Assembly: GCF_030034735.1 (NCBI RefSeq)
Contig: NZ_CP125370.1
Span: 620,001-684,000 of the forward strand
Origin: Paenibacillus sp. RC334
GTDB taxonomy: Bacteria; Bacillota; Bacilli; Paenibacillales; Paenibacillaceae
Direction of reading: 5' to 3'
DNA: 64,000 nucleotides
In this document: positions 17,346-25,793 of the stretch, piece by piece
Numbering within the stretch: position 1 is the stretch's first letter
How the letters are laid out: the number at the start of each line of letters is the position of its first letter
Position numbers and translations under genes: made by a program
Notes under the pieces: model-generated
What the model was told of the DNA's origin: nothing
The model's input: the letters and a program-made list of their open reading frames with translations, nothing else
Databases searched by the model: none

Positions 17346-18842
17346 TCAGGTGATGGTAATGCCTGCGCTCGCATAACCCACGATGGTGTTTACGAGGGAG
17401 AGTCCCGTAGCTGTTGCAGAGAAGACAAGGAGCAGACGAGTCTGCGCGGTTACTGGTATAGCCAATCCGGTAGTGATGCCATTGGAAATGGTACCCAAGG
17501 CAATGATGCCAGTCAGTGGTGGAGCTAATGTAACGGTAGCCCCAGGGACCGCTGTAAAGGTGTTATCAGGTGTAGTCGAACTAAACAACTGGGCAGTAAT
17601 CGTCGCGGTTGATCCAACGAGAGTTAGCGCAGCTGTTGTACTAAAATATCCAGCGATGGATGTAATTACGCCATCCCGTGGTACAGAAAAAGCAAAGTTA
17701 ATCAGTGGCCCTGCAAGTGTGCCTGTCAGGTCAATGGTTCCACCCACAAGGCTAATGCCTGTTGCTGAGCTTCCAAAGCCGATCAAACTTGTGGTTCCAA
17801 CCAGCCCGCCGACAATGGTTGTCAAAATTGCTGGTCCACCCGAAGCAAATGGAATGATTGCCCCCGAACCGGTGGCTCCAGTAACCCCTGCTGTACCCGT
17901 GGCCCCGGTAGCTCCGACAGCGCCCGCCGTGCCTGTGGCCCCGGTAGCTCCGACGGCCCCCGCCGTGCCTGTGGCCCCGGTAGCTCCAATGGCCCCCGCC
18001 GTGCCCGTGGCCCCGGTAGCTCCGACAGCGCCCGCCGTGCCCGTAGTTCCTGTAGCCCCAGCGACCCCCGCTGCGCCCGTAGCGCCTGTGGCTCCAACGG
18101 CGCCCGTGGCCCCGGTAGCCCCCCCGGCAGGTCCTGCCGCGCCTGTAGCTCCTGTAGCCCCGGTGGCTCCAGCAGCCCCGGCGGCGCCTACTGGCCCAGC
18201 GGCGCCGATAGGTCCGGCGGCTCCAACAGGTCCGGCGGCTCCAACAGGTCCGGCAGCCCCGACAGGTCCGACAGGACCAGCAGGTCCAACTGGACCTGCT
18301 GGTCCTGCCGCACCCACCGGCCCTGGTCCACCGACAGGTCCTGGAGCACCGCCCGGACCAGCAGGCCCAGCGGGCCCTTGTGGACCGGGGGTTCCTGCCG
18401 TGCCACCCAACGCAATACTGATAGCCGTTTCGGCATTTCTGATTGCACTGATCAAACTGTCTTTAAGAGCAGGATCAAGGGGTTCCTGCAAAATAATAGA
18501 CAATAAGACTTCCAGCAGTTGTTGCAGTGTCGTTCCAACACCGATCGGGGAGAAAAGAGTGGCTTCCGACGCCACGATAGCCAGTTCCAACGCCGCTAAT
18601 AAATCTGTCTTAGCCGAGCCTCTAAGTCTCAATTTATTTGCGAGAGCTAATAATCGCTGTAAAATCTGTTGCAATGAAGTTACATTAGCCACAGACGGGT
18701 TTGCGAAAACGAGCGGGATGATGGCGACTAATTCCTTAATCAGTTTGAGAAGTTCTTCCGTTTCTCTGCTAATTTTAGGTGGTTTGCAGTCCTCGTCTTT
18801 TTTTGAAGCACCACTGAACCTGAACGGTTTTCTGTGTTTCAT
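17346..18842 (-). CDS. Collagen-like spore surface (exosporium, BclB-type) glycoprotein
   Basis: A likely outer spore-coat or exosporium filament protein of 498 residues. Residues ~1-150 form a Leu-rich helical preface ([31 protein letters not shown]) like the collagen-repeat preface domain. Residues ~150-340 are uninterrupted Gly-X-Y, Pro-rich at first and then GATGATG, where Thr offers O-glycosylation sites. Residues ~345-498 form a hydrophobic beta-rich C-terminal domain starting GAIIPFASG, as in BclB. An AAGGAGG site serves ATG 18842 or a TTG six bases earlier (18848). The repeat DNA is very GC-rich and contains a 36-bp tandem repeat. Confidence 0.85.
   Translation of the reverse strand: MKHRKPFRFSGASKKDEDCKPPKISRETEELLKLIKELVAIIPLVFANPSVANVTSLQQILQRLLALANKLRLRGSAKTDLLAALELAIVASEATLFSPIGVGTTLQQLLEVLLSIILQEPLDPALKDSLISAIRNAETAISIALGGTAGTPGPQGPAGPAGPGGAPGPVGGPGPVGAAGPAGPVGPAGPVGPVGAAGPVGAAGPVGAAGPIGAAGPVGAAGAAGATGATGATGAAGPAGGATGATGAVGATGATGAAGVAGATGTTGTAGAVGATGATGTAGAIGATGATGTAGAVGATGATGTAGAVGATGATGTAGVTGATGSGAIIPFASGGPAILTTIVGGLVGTTSLIGFGSSATGISLVGGTIDLTGTLAGPLINFAFSVPRDGVITSIAGYFSTTAALTLVGSTATITAQLFSSTTPDNTFTAVPGATVTLAPPLTGIIALGTISNGITTGLAIPVTAQTRLLLVFSATATGLSLVNTIVGYASAGITIT
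17893..18072 (-). repeat. 36-bp tandem repeat (five units) in the collagen-like region
   Basis: Units start at 17893, 17929, 17965, 18001 and 18037. The first four differ by only a few bases and the fifth is more diverged. Each encodes 12 residues of the [12 protein letters not shown] type. Such repeats change copy number between strains and alter filament length. Confidence 0.85.
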
Positions 18843-18992
18843 GTTCAAATATCTCCTCCTTCACATTTCTCCCTACTGTAGAGGTGACAGGTGGATCATC
18901 GCCCCGTTTCGCAGATATTAACAATATATTTACTGAAGCGAAAAGGGTGAATCACCACACAAGAATTATTATTGGATGCTTGTACATAAGCT

Positions 18993-19922
18993 TTAATATC
19001 GATTTTCTGTATTTCCAAACCGGGCTTCCAACTTGTAACGCTGTATAAAATATTCGTTAATTGCGGAACGCGAGCTGTTAGCCGATCTGATCCAACCAAA
19101 ATGAACAGGCTGCTGCGCAAAGCGCTCAATTTCCAATAGATGGACGGATTGGCCCCGCTCCATGGTCGCCTTTTGAAAGGAATAATCGTGACCTATCGAA
19201 ATAGCCAGTCCTTCTAATATAGCGCTCTGAATTGCACTATCCGAGTTCGTCTTGAACAAAATATTCACGTCACCAAACTGCTCGGTAAAGTCTCTGATAA
19301 ACATATCGATATAGTCATCCTTATATAAAACAAAGGAATAGGCTCTCATTTCCTCAGGGGTAATAGATTTCTGTGAAGCCAGCGGAGAGTTCCGTCCGGC
19401 AACAACCATCATTTTGCCTTGGTAGAGAGTATCGAAGGGTAGAGCCTCCTGCTGTAGTAAATCCTCGGGTAGAGCAATCATGCCCAGATCAATTTTACCT
19501 TGCCGCACCAGTTGAAGGGTCTTTAGAGAGCCTTGCTCCGTGATCTCAATGTGAACTTCCGGATGCTCCTTCTTTAGTGAGACAATAACGTTGACCAGTG
19601 TCGCCATTTCCGCAGGCATAGTGCCCAAACGCAGTAAACCACTTAAGGCGTGCTTCCGATTTTCCGATTCCAGCAGCATTTCTTGAATGATTTTCGTTGC
19701 TTCAAAAGCTTTCTTAATAAATAGCTGGCCTTCTTCCGTGGAGGTTGTACCGGATCTTGAACGGATGAACAGCTTGAGTCCAAGTTCTTTTTCGAGAGCG
19801 GTTATGGCCTGACTGATGGCGGATTGAGACACATGCAGACGTAGAGCTGCCTCGGAGAGTGATTTTACTTTATCGACCTCTACAACATAAGTTAATTGTT
19901 CCAAGTTCAAAACAACATTCAC
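18993..19922 (-). CDS. LysR-family transcriptional regulator
   Basis: The 309 residues have an N-terminal winged helix (LEQLTYVVEVDKVKSLSEAALRLHVSQSAISQAITALEKELGLKLF, ~7-52) and a LysR substrate domain (LRLGTMPAEMATLVNVIVSL, KIDLGMIALP). The ATG follows GGGGTG. It is divergent from the alcohol dehydrogenase 114 bp away, the usual arrangement for a LysR protein and its target. The inducer is unknown. Confidence 0.88.
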   Translation of the reverse strand: MNVVLNLEQLTYVVEVDKVKSLSEAALRLHVSQSAISQAITALEKELGLKLFIRSRSGTTSTEEGQLFIKKAFEATKIIQEMLLESENRKHALSGLLRLGTMPAEMATLVNVIVSLKKEHPEVHIEITEQGSLKTLQLVRQGKIDLGMIALPEDLLQQEALPFDTLYQGKMMVVAGRNSPLASQKSITPEEMRAYSFVLYKDDYIDMFIRDFTEQFGDVNILFKTNSDSAIQSAILEGLAISIGHDYSFQKATMERGQSVHLLEIERFAQQPVHFGWIRSANSSRSAINEYFIQRYKLEARFGNTENRY

Positions 19923-20010
19923 CCCACATATAAGTGTTACTTAATTAAAAGTAATTATAATTAATTTTAATTAACTTCTCAAGAAGAGTAAAATAACAAT
20001 GACATAAAAT

Positions 20011-20024
20011 TTGAAAGCGCTTAA
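20011..20024 (+). promoter_or_regulatory. cre-like CcpA site overlapping the ribosome site of the dehydrogenase gene
   Basis: TTGAAAGCGCTTAA matches the cre consensus at 14 of 15 positions when read one base further. It abuts AAAGGAG, 13 bp before the ATG, where bound CcpA would act as a roadblock. Confidence 0.6.
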
Positions 20025-20036
20025 AGGAGTGACATC

Positions 20037-21083
20037 ATGAAAGCAGCCGTAATTTATGGAACCAAGGATGTACGTGTTGAAGAGGTCCAAGAGCCTGGCA
20101 TACAGCCTGGCAAGGTCAAGGTCAAAGTTGAATGGGCCGGAATTTGTGGAAGTGATCTCCATGCGTATCATCACGGGGTAGGTGTATCTGAAACACCACA
20201 TCCTCTTACCAAGCGCGGACTTCCACTGGTGCTGGGGCACGAATTTGCTGGAGTGATTACTGAGGTGGGAGAAGGCGTAGCCCATCTTTTGCCCGGAGAT
20301 CGGGTGGCGGTTGAGCCGATTGTGTACTCACAGGATGATTATTATGTACAGCAAGGGAAGTATAACCTGGCAAATAATTTCGGATTTATAGGTCTTCAAG
20401 GTGACGGAGGCTTTGCTGAGTTCGCTCTGGTTGAAGCGCATCAGGCGCATAAGCTTCCTGACTCCGTGTCTCTTGAGGAAGGAGCCCTTATTGAGCCAAC
20501 TGCTGTAGCAGTTCATGCCGTTCGGGAAAGTCAGTTGAAGATCGGGAATAGCGTGGTTGTCTTTGGAGCCGGCCCCATCGGTATTCTAACGATTATTGCC
20601 GCCAAATCGGCGGGTGCTGCGGAAATTATAGCCGTGGATATTTCCTCGGAAAGACTGGAGAAGGCTCTTGAGGTAGGGGCAACCGTTGTGATTAATAGTG
20701 CCAATGAAGATGTGACTGCCCAAATACTCTCCTTGCATGAATACGGGGTTGATATTGCTTATGAAGCGGCAGGCGTACAGGCTACGTTTACGAGCGGGTT
20801 GGAGGTGCTGAAAAAAGGAGGACAATTGGTCGTTGTCGCAGCATACGCGAAACCGGTGACTTTGGATGTGAACAGCATCCTGATCAAAGAAGTATCCATT
20901 CGAACCTCAATCGCCTATCGGCATATCTTCCCTGAAGTCATTGCTATGATTGCGGCAGGCAGACTGGATATTAAGAAGGTCATTACTCAAAAAATAACGC
21001 TGGATCGTATCGTAGAGGATGGTTTGGAGCTTTTAATTTCAGACAAGCGTCAATCTAAAATCTTAATTGATACGCAAGGTTAG
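20037..21083 (+). CDS. Zinc-type alcohol dehydrogenase, (R,R)-butanediol dehydrogenase-like
   Basis: Predicted to reduce or oxidise a polyol or ketone with NAD(H). The 348 residues form a medium-chain dehydrogenase: catalytic zinc ligands Cys37 (AGICGSD), His68 (LGHEFAG) and Glu153 (ALIEPTAVAVHA), and Rossmann motif VVFGAGPIGIL (~174). It aligns by eye with the ~350-residue butanediol dehydrogenase (KVKVKVEWAGICGSDLH, ALIEPTAVAVHAVRESQLKIG). The structural-zinc lobe at ~97-113 has no Cys, where that enzyme has several. It may be a diverged paralogue with another substrate. AAAGGAG precedes the ATG, and it is probably controlled by the divergent LysR gene. Confidence 0.82.
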   Translation: MKAAVIYGTKDVRVEEVQEPGIQPGKVKVKVEWAGICGSDLHAYHHGVGVSETPHPLTKRGLPLVLGHEFAGVITEVGEGVAHLLPGDRVAVEPIVYSQDDYYVQQGKYNLANNFGFIGLQGDGGFAEFALVEAHQAHKLPDSVSLEEGALIEPTAVAVHAVRESQLKIGNSVVVFGAGPIGILTIIAAKSAGAAEIIAVDISSERLEKALEVGATVVINSANEDVTAQILSLHEYGVDIAYEAAGVQATFTSGLEVLKKGGQLVVVAAYAKPVTLDVNSILIKEVSIRTSIAYRHIFPEVIAMIAAGRLDIKKVITQKITLDRIVEDGLELLISDKRQSKILIDTQG

Positions 21084-21103
21084 TCCATATCATTCATAAA
21101 CAA

Positions 21104-21136
21104 AGCGCGGTCTCCGAATAACTCGGAAACCGCGCT
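21104..21136. terminator. Terminator after the dehydrogenase gene
   Basis: AGCGCGGTCTCCGA pairs with TCGGAAACCGCGCT (one G:U) across a short AT-rich loop. It lies between convergent genes. Confidence 0.85.
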
Positions 21137-21190
21137 GTATTGGCTTATACTCCACTAATATATCTAAATTCATTAGGTACTTAATCAGTC

Positions 21191-24100
21191 TTATTTGAAA
21201 ATACGTACCAGTAGTTCAGCCATCTCGCCTCTGCTAATGGCTGCCTTTGGTTTGAGCGTTCCATCAGGATATCCGCTGATCCAACCGGAGGAAACAGCCT
21301 TTTCGAAGGCGGAGGAAGCCCAGGAAGCGATCTGCTGCTCATCCTTATAGGATTGCAATTTGGCCGTGCCTGAAGCCGATGCCTTATCCGCTATCGCATG
21401 TGACAGGATCACCATCGCCTGTTCACGGGTAAGACGTTCATCGGGGCCGAATGTCTGAGCATTTAACCCTTCGATCCATCCCTGGCGATGAGCGGCATCC
21501 ACGGCTGATGCAGCCCAGTGCCCATTCATATCTGTAAATGAGGTAGACACACTCTCATGTACAGTGGTTCCCAACGCTCGGGTCAGTATGGATACAAATT
21601 CTGCGCGGCTTACCGCACGCTCTGGACGCATGTTGCCATCTTTGTAGCCTTGTATCCAGCCTTTGGCTGCCAGCGATTGCAGGGACTTCGCCGCCCAATG
21701 GCCTTGGACATCCGGCCATACCGGAGCTGTGTCTTGCGAATCCGCTGAATTTGTTGTGCTGTCCTGAGCGTTTGTATTATCGGATGGAGACTTTGTATCA
21801 GTAGAGACAGCAATCGCAAAGGTACTAAACCGGGTCGTATCGAAACCCACAGCCGACAGATTTCCTTTGGAATCCCTCACTGCCGTACCTTTCAGAATCT
21901 CCTGCTCTCCATTGTCATGAATAACGAGAATAGAAAACTGGGGTTCTTTGCCCTGCAATTCACGGATGGATTCGGCATCCAGTGGCAGAACGATATGCGA
22001 TGTGCCTGTAACGTTAGCCTTGATTTCCACAGACGCACCGATCAGCTTCAGATTGGATTGTTGTCCGGCCCAATCGCGGATCTGCTGTGTACGCTGTGCA
22101 TCTGCCTGCTGGAATGACAATGCAACGTCCTGCTGACCCGAGAACATACGGGTTAAGGCATCACTGGATAGCATCAGTGTTCCATATTGGGATATGACCG
22201 CGGCCCCGACTTTATCCCATTTATTCAGCGAAGAATAGGGAAGAACAACACGGCTGGTATCCTTTTCCTGCTCTAGTTGTATATCTGCGTAAGCCTTGCC
22301 TTCCATGCGGGCCTGAGTGATTTGTCCATCCAGAAACGCCGCAGAAGGAGTATAGATGATGGCTTTTCCCTGTTCGGAAAATCCGGGTTGCAGTTGAATA
22401 AGAGAGTTGTTGTAGTCCTCGTCTCGGTCTTTTTTATTAGAATTGCCCGTGTCTACAATGACCTTAGCAGGAACGGTTACTTCGATTTGTTGTGTCAGGG
22501 CGTGAGAACCGTCGCTTACCTTGGTGACCTCCAGTATTACAGCAACCGTCGTTTGGGTTGCTGCCGGGAAGATAGCTCCATCTGTACGGATAATATCCGG
22601 CTGGCTACTACTGCTGATGGTCAGGCGGAAGCCCTCGGGCACTGCAGGCAGCTTGAGCAGGGTATTACTGGCGGCAGGTGCTGCCAGGCTTGTGATGGAA
22701 TCGGCTACACGTTGGGCGGTTAATCCCTGTGCATACACTAATCTGGAGGGAGCACTTTCCATACTATTCACGATCTGTAGCACGTAGTAGCTGACTCCTT
22801 CAGGAGCAGGTGTAAATACATATTTCCCTTCTCCAGAAGCGGTTCCTTGCGCAATCAGCTCCTGCTGGGCATTGTACAGTTCAAGCCGTGCGCCCGGCCA
22901 AGCGCCTGTAACGATCACCGAGGCGGTAGCGTCATTGCCTGCTGCGGCTTCAATAGCACGGGGGAGCACGTTTATGTGACGTTCGGCTGGCTCAGCCGAC
23001 CAACCAGATTGATCGCTATAAGCATAGTTCAATACATATACACTAGGCGCATTCGTATCCACGTTGCCGATACCTGACAGATCCGATACCAGAATATTAC
23101 CATATACGCTGTCCAGCACGCTGGCTCCCGGATCGGTGAAGGTGCTGCCAGCTTCCAGAATGATCGGGTTGTTGCCGTTCAAACGTACATAGGGTGTATT
23201 CGGTAACGCCTTCAATACTGTGATTATGAATGTTCTTTGTACAGAGGTTGGGCCTTTGGATATAGTTGCTATTAATTGTACATTTACATAACCGTCTATA
23301 AACTTCGGCCGATTCACCTGACCCGTGTTGCTGAGAACGTCCGGTTGATCCGAGGACCAATCAATACGTGTGTCAAATGCTCCTGCATTGGGCAGAGTGA
23401 TGGAATCCTTAATCCCCTGCGGGTAATCCAGTTTCAGAGTATCTGCTGCCAAATTCACAGCTTCATCAGCGCTTACGGGCAGTGAAGGCACGAGCAGGCT
23501 AAATGTTTTGCGAAGCTCCGCTCCGCCTCTTGCCAGAACAGCTTCCAGCGTAATAGTCTGATCACCCTGTACATAGCTCGGGAACGTGACATGACCGGTG
23601 TGATCCAGGAACTCGGGGTGATTCGAAGTCCATGACACCTGAACGCCGTTCAAACCTTCTTTCGGCAAATATACGTCCCCGGTTACGGTGGTTACAGGTA
23701 CATCAAGTGCCGTGTAAGCTGCGTTTACGGCTTCAATATCGTTCATCGGCAGACTGAGCACATGTGCAGTGAAATTCTTTGTTTTCGTTAAGCCTTCGAG
23801 ATGCAGGACAGCCGTCAGGGTAACATCTGTATTTCCATTAATATAGGAGGGTCTGCTAAGTGTTCCATCTGGTGCGATAACAAGTGGATTGGCAGAGGAC
23901 CATTCGATCTGGACACCACCATAGCCGGACAGAGGAAGAGACAAATTTTCTTTCACCGCAGACAAATCGCCCAGTGACAGGCTATCTGCTGCCTGATCCA
24001 GTGTATCTTGTGCGGCTACCTTCAATACGGTAACCTCAAAAGTTTGGGTATCCGAAGCGGTTCCCTTTGTAATCGTCGCGGTCAGCTTTACTTTCCGATC

Positions 24101-25093
24101 ACCCGAATCGTAGCGCGGGCGTGTGACAGCCCCCTCATTGGTGATGACATCAGGGGTATCTGAACTCCAGCCCACTGTCGTATCATTCAACCCAGCGAGT
24201 GGCAGCGTCAGCTTTTGGGATACCAAATCAGCTGTATCTCCAGGTGCGAAGCCTAAAGCAAGAGCGGCTTTTGCCTGTGCAACTCTCTCGGCATCGGTAA
24301 GTATGTTCACTTTAACCTCTGAGGGAGTGCTCTCCCCCTTAGCATTTACAGCCTGAACAGTGTAAAGGGCTTCACCTGGCGGCAATGCTGAAGTGTCTAT
24401 GAATTGGGTTAAGTTACCTGTATAGAGCGTTACACTATCTCGTATGACTTTGTATGAAGTTGCATAAGGAACGGCATCCCAGCTTAACTCCACTGTATTT
24501 CCATTTTTGGTTCCTGTAAAATGACCCGGAGCCTGTGGAACGGGTAATCGCTCCCCATAAGCTGCGAATTCCATGATGGAAGCCCATTGATTGTTTCTCG
24601 CATTTCCTTGATCAATATATAATCGCAAGTACCGTGTAGTTACAGGAGCAATGCTCTTTTCAAAATTAGAGCTCCCATTATTCTGAACGGCATCAACAGT
24701 CACCCAATTACTTCCGTCACTGCTCGTTTGCAATCGGAAACTATATGGATCACGTTGATCTTGCCACCCATAAAGGATTCCCATACCTGCTACACCATAT
24801 CGATCTACGATATACCAGTCTCTCAGATCTACCTGAATCCATTTTTCACCGTTGCTTGCTTGATACCAGCGACTTGTCGGTTCACAGGAACCGTCGACTG
24901 CTTTGCCGGGTTCATATGGCTGACTATAGCCGCTTGATGTGGCTGGTTTGTTAAGTACTACATTTTCCCAACCAGCAGCATTGGCTTCATTCGTCCCAAT
25001 GAGCAAAGCTGCTCCGCCGAGGAAAGGCAGCAATGGAACCAGCAAGCGATAGGGTTTCAATTTGTTGCGTGTGAAGTTATTGCCTTCGAGCAC
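21191..25093 (-). CDS. Giant S-layer-homology surface protein with discoidin, FN3 and Ig-like repeats
   Basis: A cell-wall-attached extracellular protein of 1300 residues. In order it has a signal peptide (~12-39, ends NEANAA), an F5/8 type C discoidin domain (~45-180, NKPATSSGYSQPYEPGKAVDG), a fibronectin III domain (~185-265), four Ig-like repeats of ~90 residues each carrying a WSS/WTS-D/N-P motif (~268-630), a DUF5011-like segment (~635-705), a long linker region and three SLH domains (~1125-1300, each with a GWIxGY/L signature). The start is GTG with GAGGTGAT just upstream. The SLH domains should bind pyruvylated wall polymer; the discoidin domain suggests glycan binding. It follows the tail-collar gene by 46 bp. 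Confidence 0.88.
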   Translation of the reverse strand: MLEGNNFTRNKLKPYRLLVPLLPFLGGAALLIGTNEANAAGWENVVLNKPATSSGYSQPYEPGKAVDGSCEPTSRWYQASNGEKWIQVDLRDWYIVDRYGVAGMGILYGWQDQRDPYSFRLQTSSDGSNWVTVDAVQNNGSSNFEKSIAPVTTRYLRLYIDQGNARNNQWASIMEFAAYGERLPVPQAPGHFTGTKNGNTVELSWDAVPYATSYKVIRDSVTLYTGNLTQFIDTSALPPGEALYTVQAVNAKGESTPSEVKVNILTDAERVAQAKAALALGFAPGDTADLVSQKLTLPLAGLNDTTVGWSSDTPDVITNEGAVTRPRYDSGDRKVKLTATITKGTASDTQTFEVTVLKVAAQDTLDQAADSLSLGDLSAVKENLSLPLSGYGGVQIEWSSANPLVIAPDGTLSRPSYINGNTDVTLTAVLHLEGLTKTKNFTAHVLSLPMNDIEAVNAAYTALDVPVTTVTGDVYLPKEGLNGVQVSWTSNHPEFLDHTGHVTFPSYVQGDQTITLEAVLARGGAELRKTFSLLVPSLPVSADEAVNLAADTLKLDYPQGIKDSITLPNAGAFDTRIDWSSDQPDVLSNTGQVNRPKFIDGYVNVQLIATISKGPTSVQRTFIITVLKALPNTPYVRLNGNNPIILEAGSTFTDPGASVLDSVYGNILVSDLSGIGNVDTNAPSVYVLNYAYSDQSGWSAEPAERHINVLPRAIEAAAGNDATASVIVTGAWPGARLELYNAQQELIAQGTASGEGKYVFTPAPEGVSYYVLQIVNSMESAPSRLVYAQGLTAQRVADSITSLAAPAASNTLLKLPAVPEGFRLTISSSSQPDIIRTDGAIFPAATQTTVAVILEVTKVSDGSHALTQQIEVTVPAKVIVDTGNSNKKDRDEDYNNSLIQLQPGFSEQGKAIIYTPSAAFLDGQITQARMEGKAYADIQLEQEKDTSRVVLPYSSLNKWDKVGAAVISQYGTLMLSSDALTRMFSGQQDVALSFQQADAQRTQQIRDWAGQQSNLKLIGASVEIKANVTGTSHIVLPLDAESIRELQGKEPQFSILVIHDNGEQEILKGTAVRDSKGNLSAVGFDTTRFSTFAIAVSTDTKSPSDNTNAQDSTTNSADSQDTAPVWPDVQGHWAAKSLQSLAAKGWIQGYKDGNMRPERAVSRAEFVSILTRALGTTVHESVSTSFTDMNGHWAASAVDAAHRQGWIEGLNAQTFGPDERLTREQAMVILSHAIADKASASGTAKLQSYKDEQQIASWASSAFEKAVSSGWISGYPDGTLKPKAAISRGEMAELLVRIFK

Positions 25094-25139
25094 GCCATCA
25101 CCTCTTCTTCATTAATTAGCCCATCGATGAACACATTCA

Positions 25140-25481
25140 TTAAGGGCGGGATGGGTACACCCCTTCGGTTGCGATATAGTAGTCTACATTCGGCATTGGG
25201 GAAGCCCCGCGCAAGTCGGGTAATGCAAATGTGTTCATTCCATCGCCGCCAAAATTAGTGCCCAGCAGACTGAATAATGCAGTATTCTGACTAATGCTCA
25301 AGAGCTGACCCTCGCATTTTAACCATCCCCTAGGAGCGAACATGTAAGGATACATCGTAACTTCCCCAATATAAGGCTCATACCCTGCGTGTGCCTGTTT
25401 GGGACTGATGGCCGTTCCCCCTAACAAAATGACCGCTAACAAACTCAATACAGCTGCTTTTTTCCAAAAATGTTTCTTCAT
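25140..25481 (-). CDS. Small secreted phage-tail-collar domain protein
   Basis: A secreted protein of 113 residues. A signal peptide (MKKHFWKKAAVLSLLAVILL, cleavage near AHA ~32) precedes one tail-collar domain: YIGEVTMYPYMFAPRGWLKCEGQLLSI, ALFSLLGTNFGGDG, TFALPDLRG and the ending YYIATEGVYPSRP. Such domains occur in phage fibres and in microcystin-dependent-type proteins. No other phage gene is nearby. RBS AAGGGG. It lies 46 bp upstream of the SLH gene on the same strand, so both surface proteins are probably co-expressed. A role in surface structure or adhesion is inference. Confidence 0.8.
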   Translation of the reverse strand: MKKHFWKKAAVLSLLAVILLGGTAISPKQAHAGYEPYIGEVTMYPYMFAPRGWLKCEGQLLSISQNTALFSLLGTNFGGDGMNTFALPDLRGASPMPNVDYYIATEGVYPSRP

Positions 25482-25793
25482 ACCTACAACCCCTTTTCAG
25501 ATTCAAATAATGGACAACAAATCCAACGAATTTGTGAGATTAGTCACGGACTGAAATGATACTATCATGAATTTTGGCTTTTGACATCGCTAGATAACCA
25601 TCAAATTAACCGTTTTATTCCTTTTATTAGACAATAATTTTATCCCACCAAGTAAGTATTCCTTAAAGGGAATATCCCTTGTTATGTCTCGAATGTGCAT
25701 CTGATGGTGAGGTGCGGATCAATGCTCATGCATTTTTTTTCTAATCCCGGTAAATATATATACAAATCGGATGAAGGCGAAGGGGGAAGGGAC
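25482..25793. other. Intergenic region before the second gerA operon
   Basis: The 312 bp hold overlapping inverted repeats near 25657-25680 (TATTCCTTAAAGGGAATA and AAGGGAATATCCCTT). I cannot assign a sigma-G promoter with confidence. An in-frame start at 25695 of the downstream gene has no good ribosome site. Confidence 0.45.

Noticed and set aside
17880..18300. Possible CRISPR-like repeat array
   Set aside because: The 36-bp periodicity is direct tandem coding repeat without spacers.
17383..18921. 512-codon open frame opposite the collagen-like gene
   Set aside because: Pro/Ala/Val-rich shadow produced by GC-rich Gly-X-Y codons; no ribosome site or domain, while the minus frame has both.
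25140..25481. Prophage tail gene
   Set aside because: The tail-collar domain carries a signal peptide and no other phage gene is near, so a prophage remnant is unlikely.
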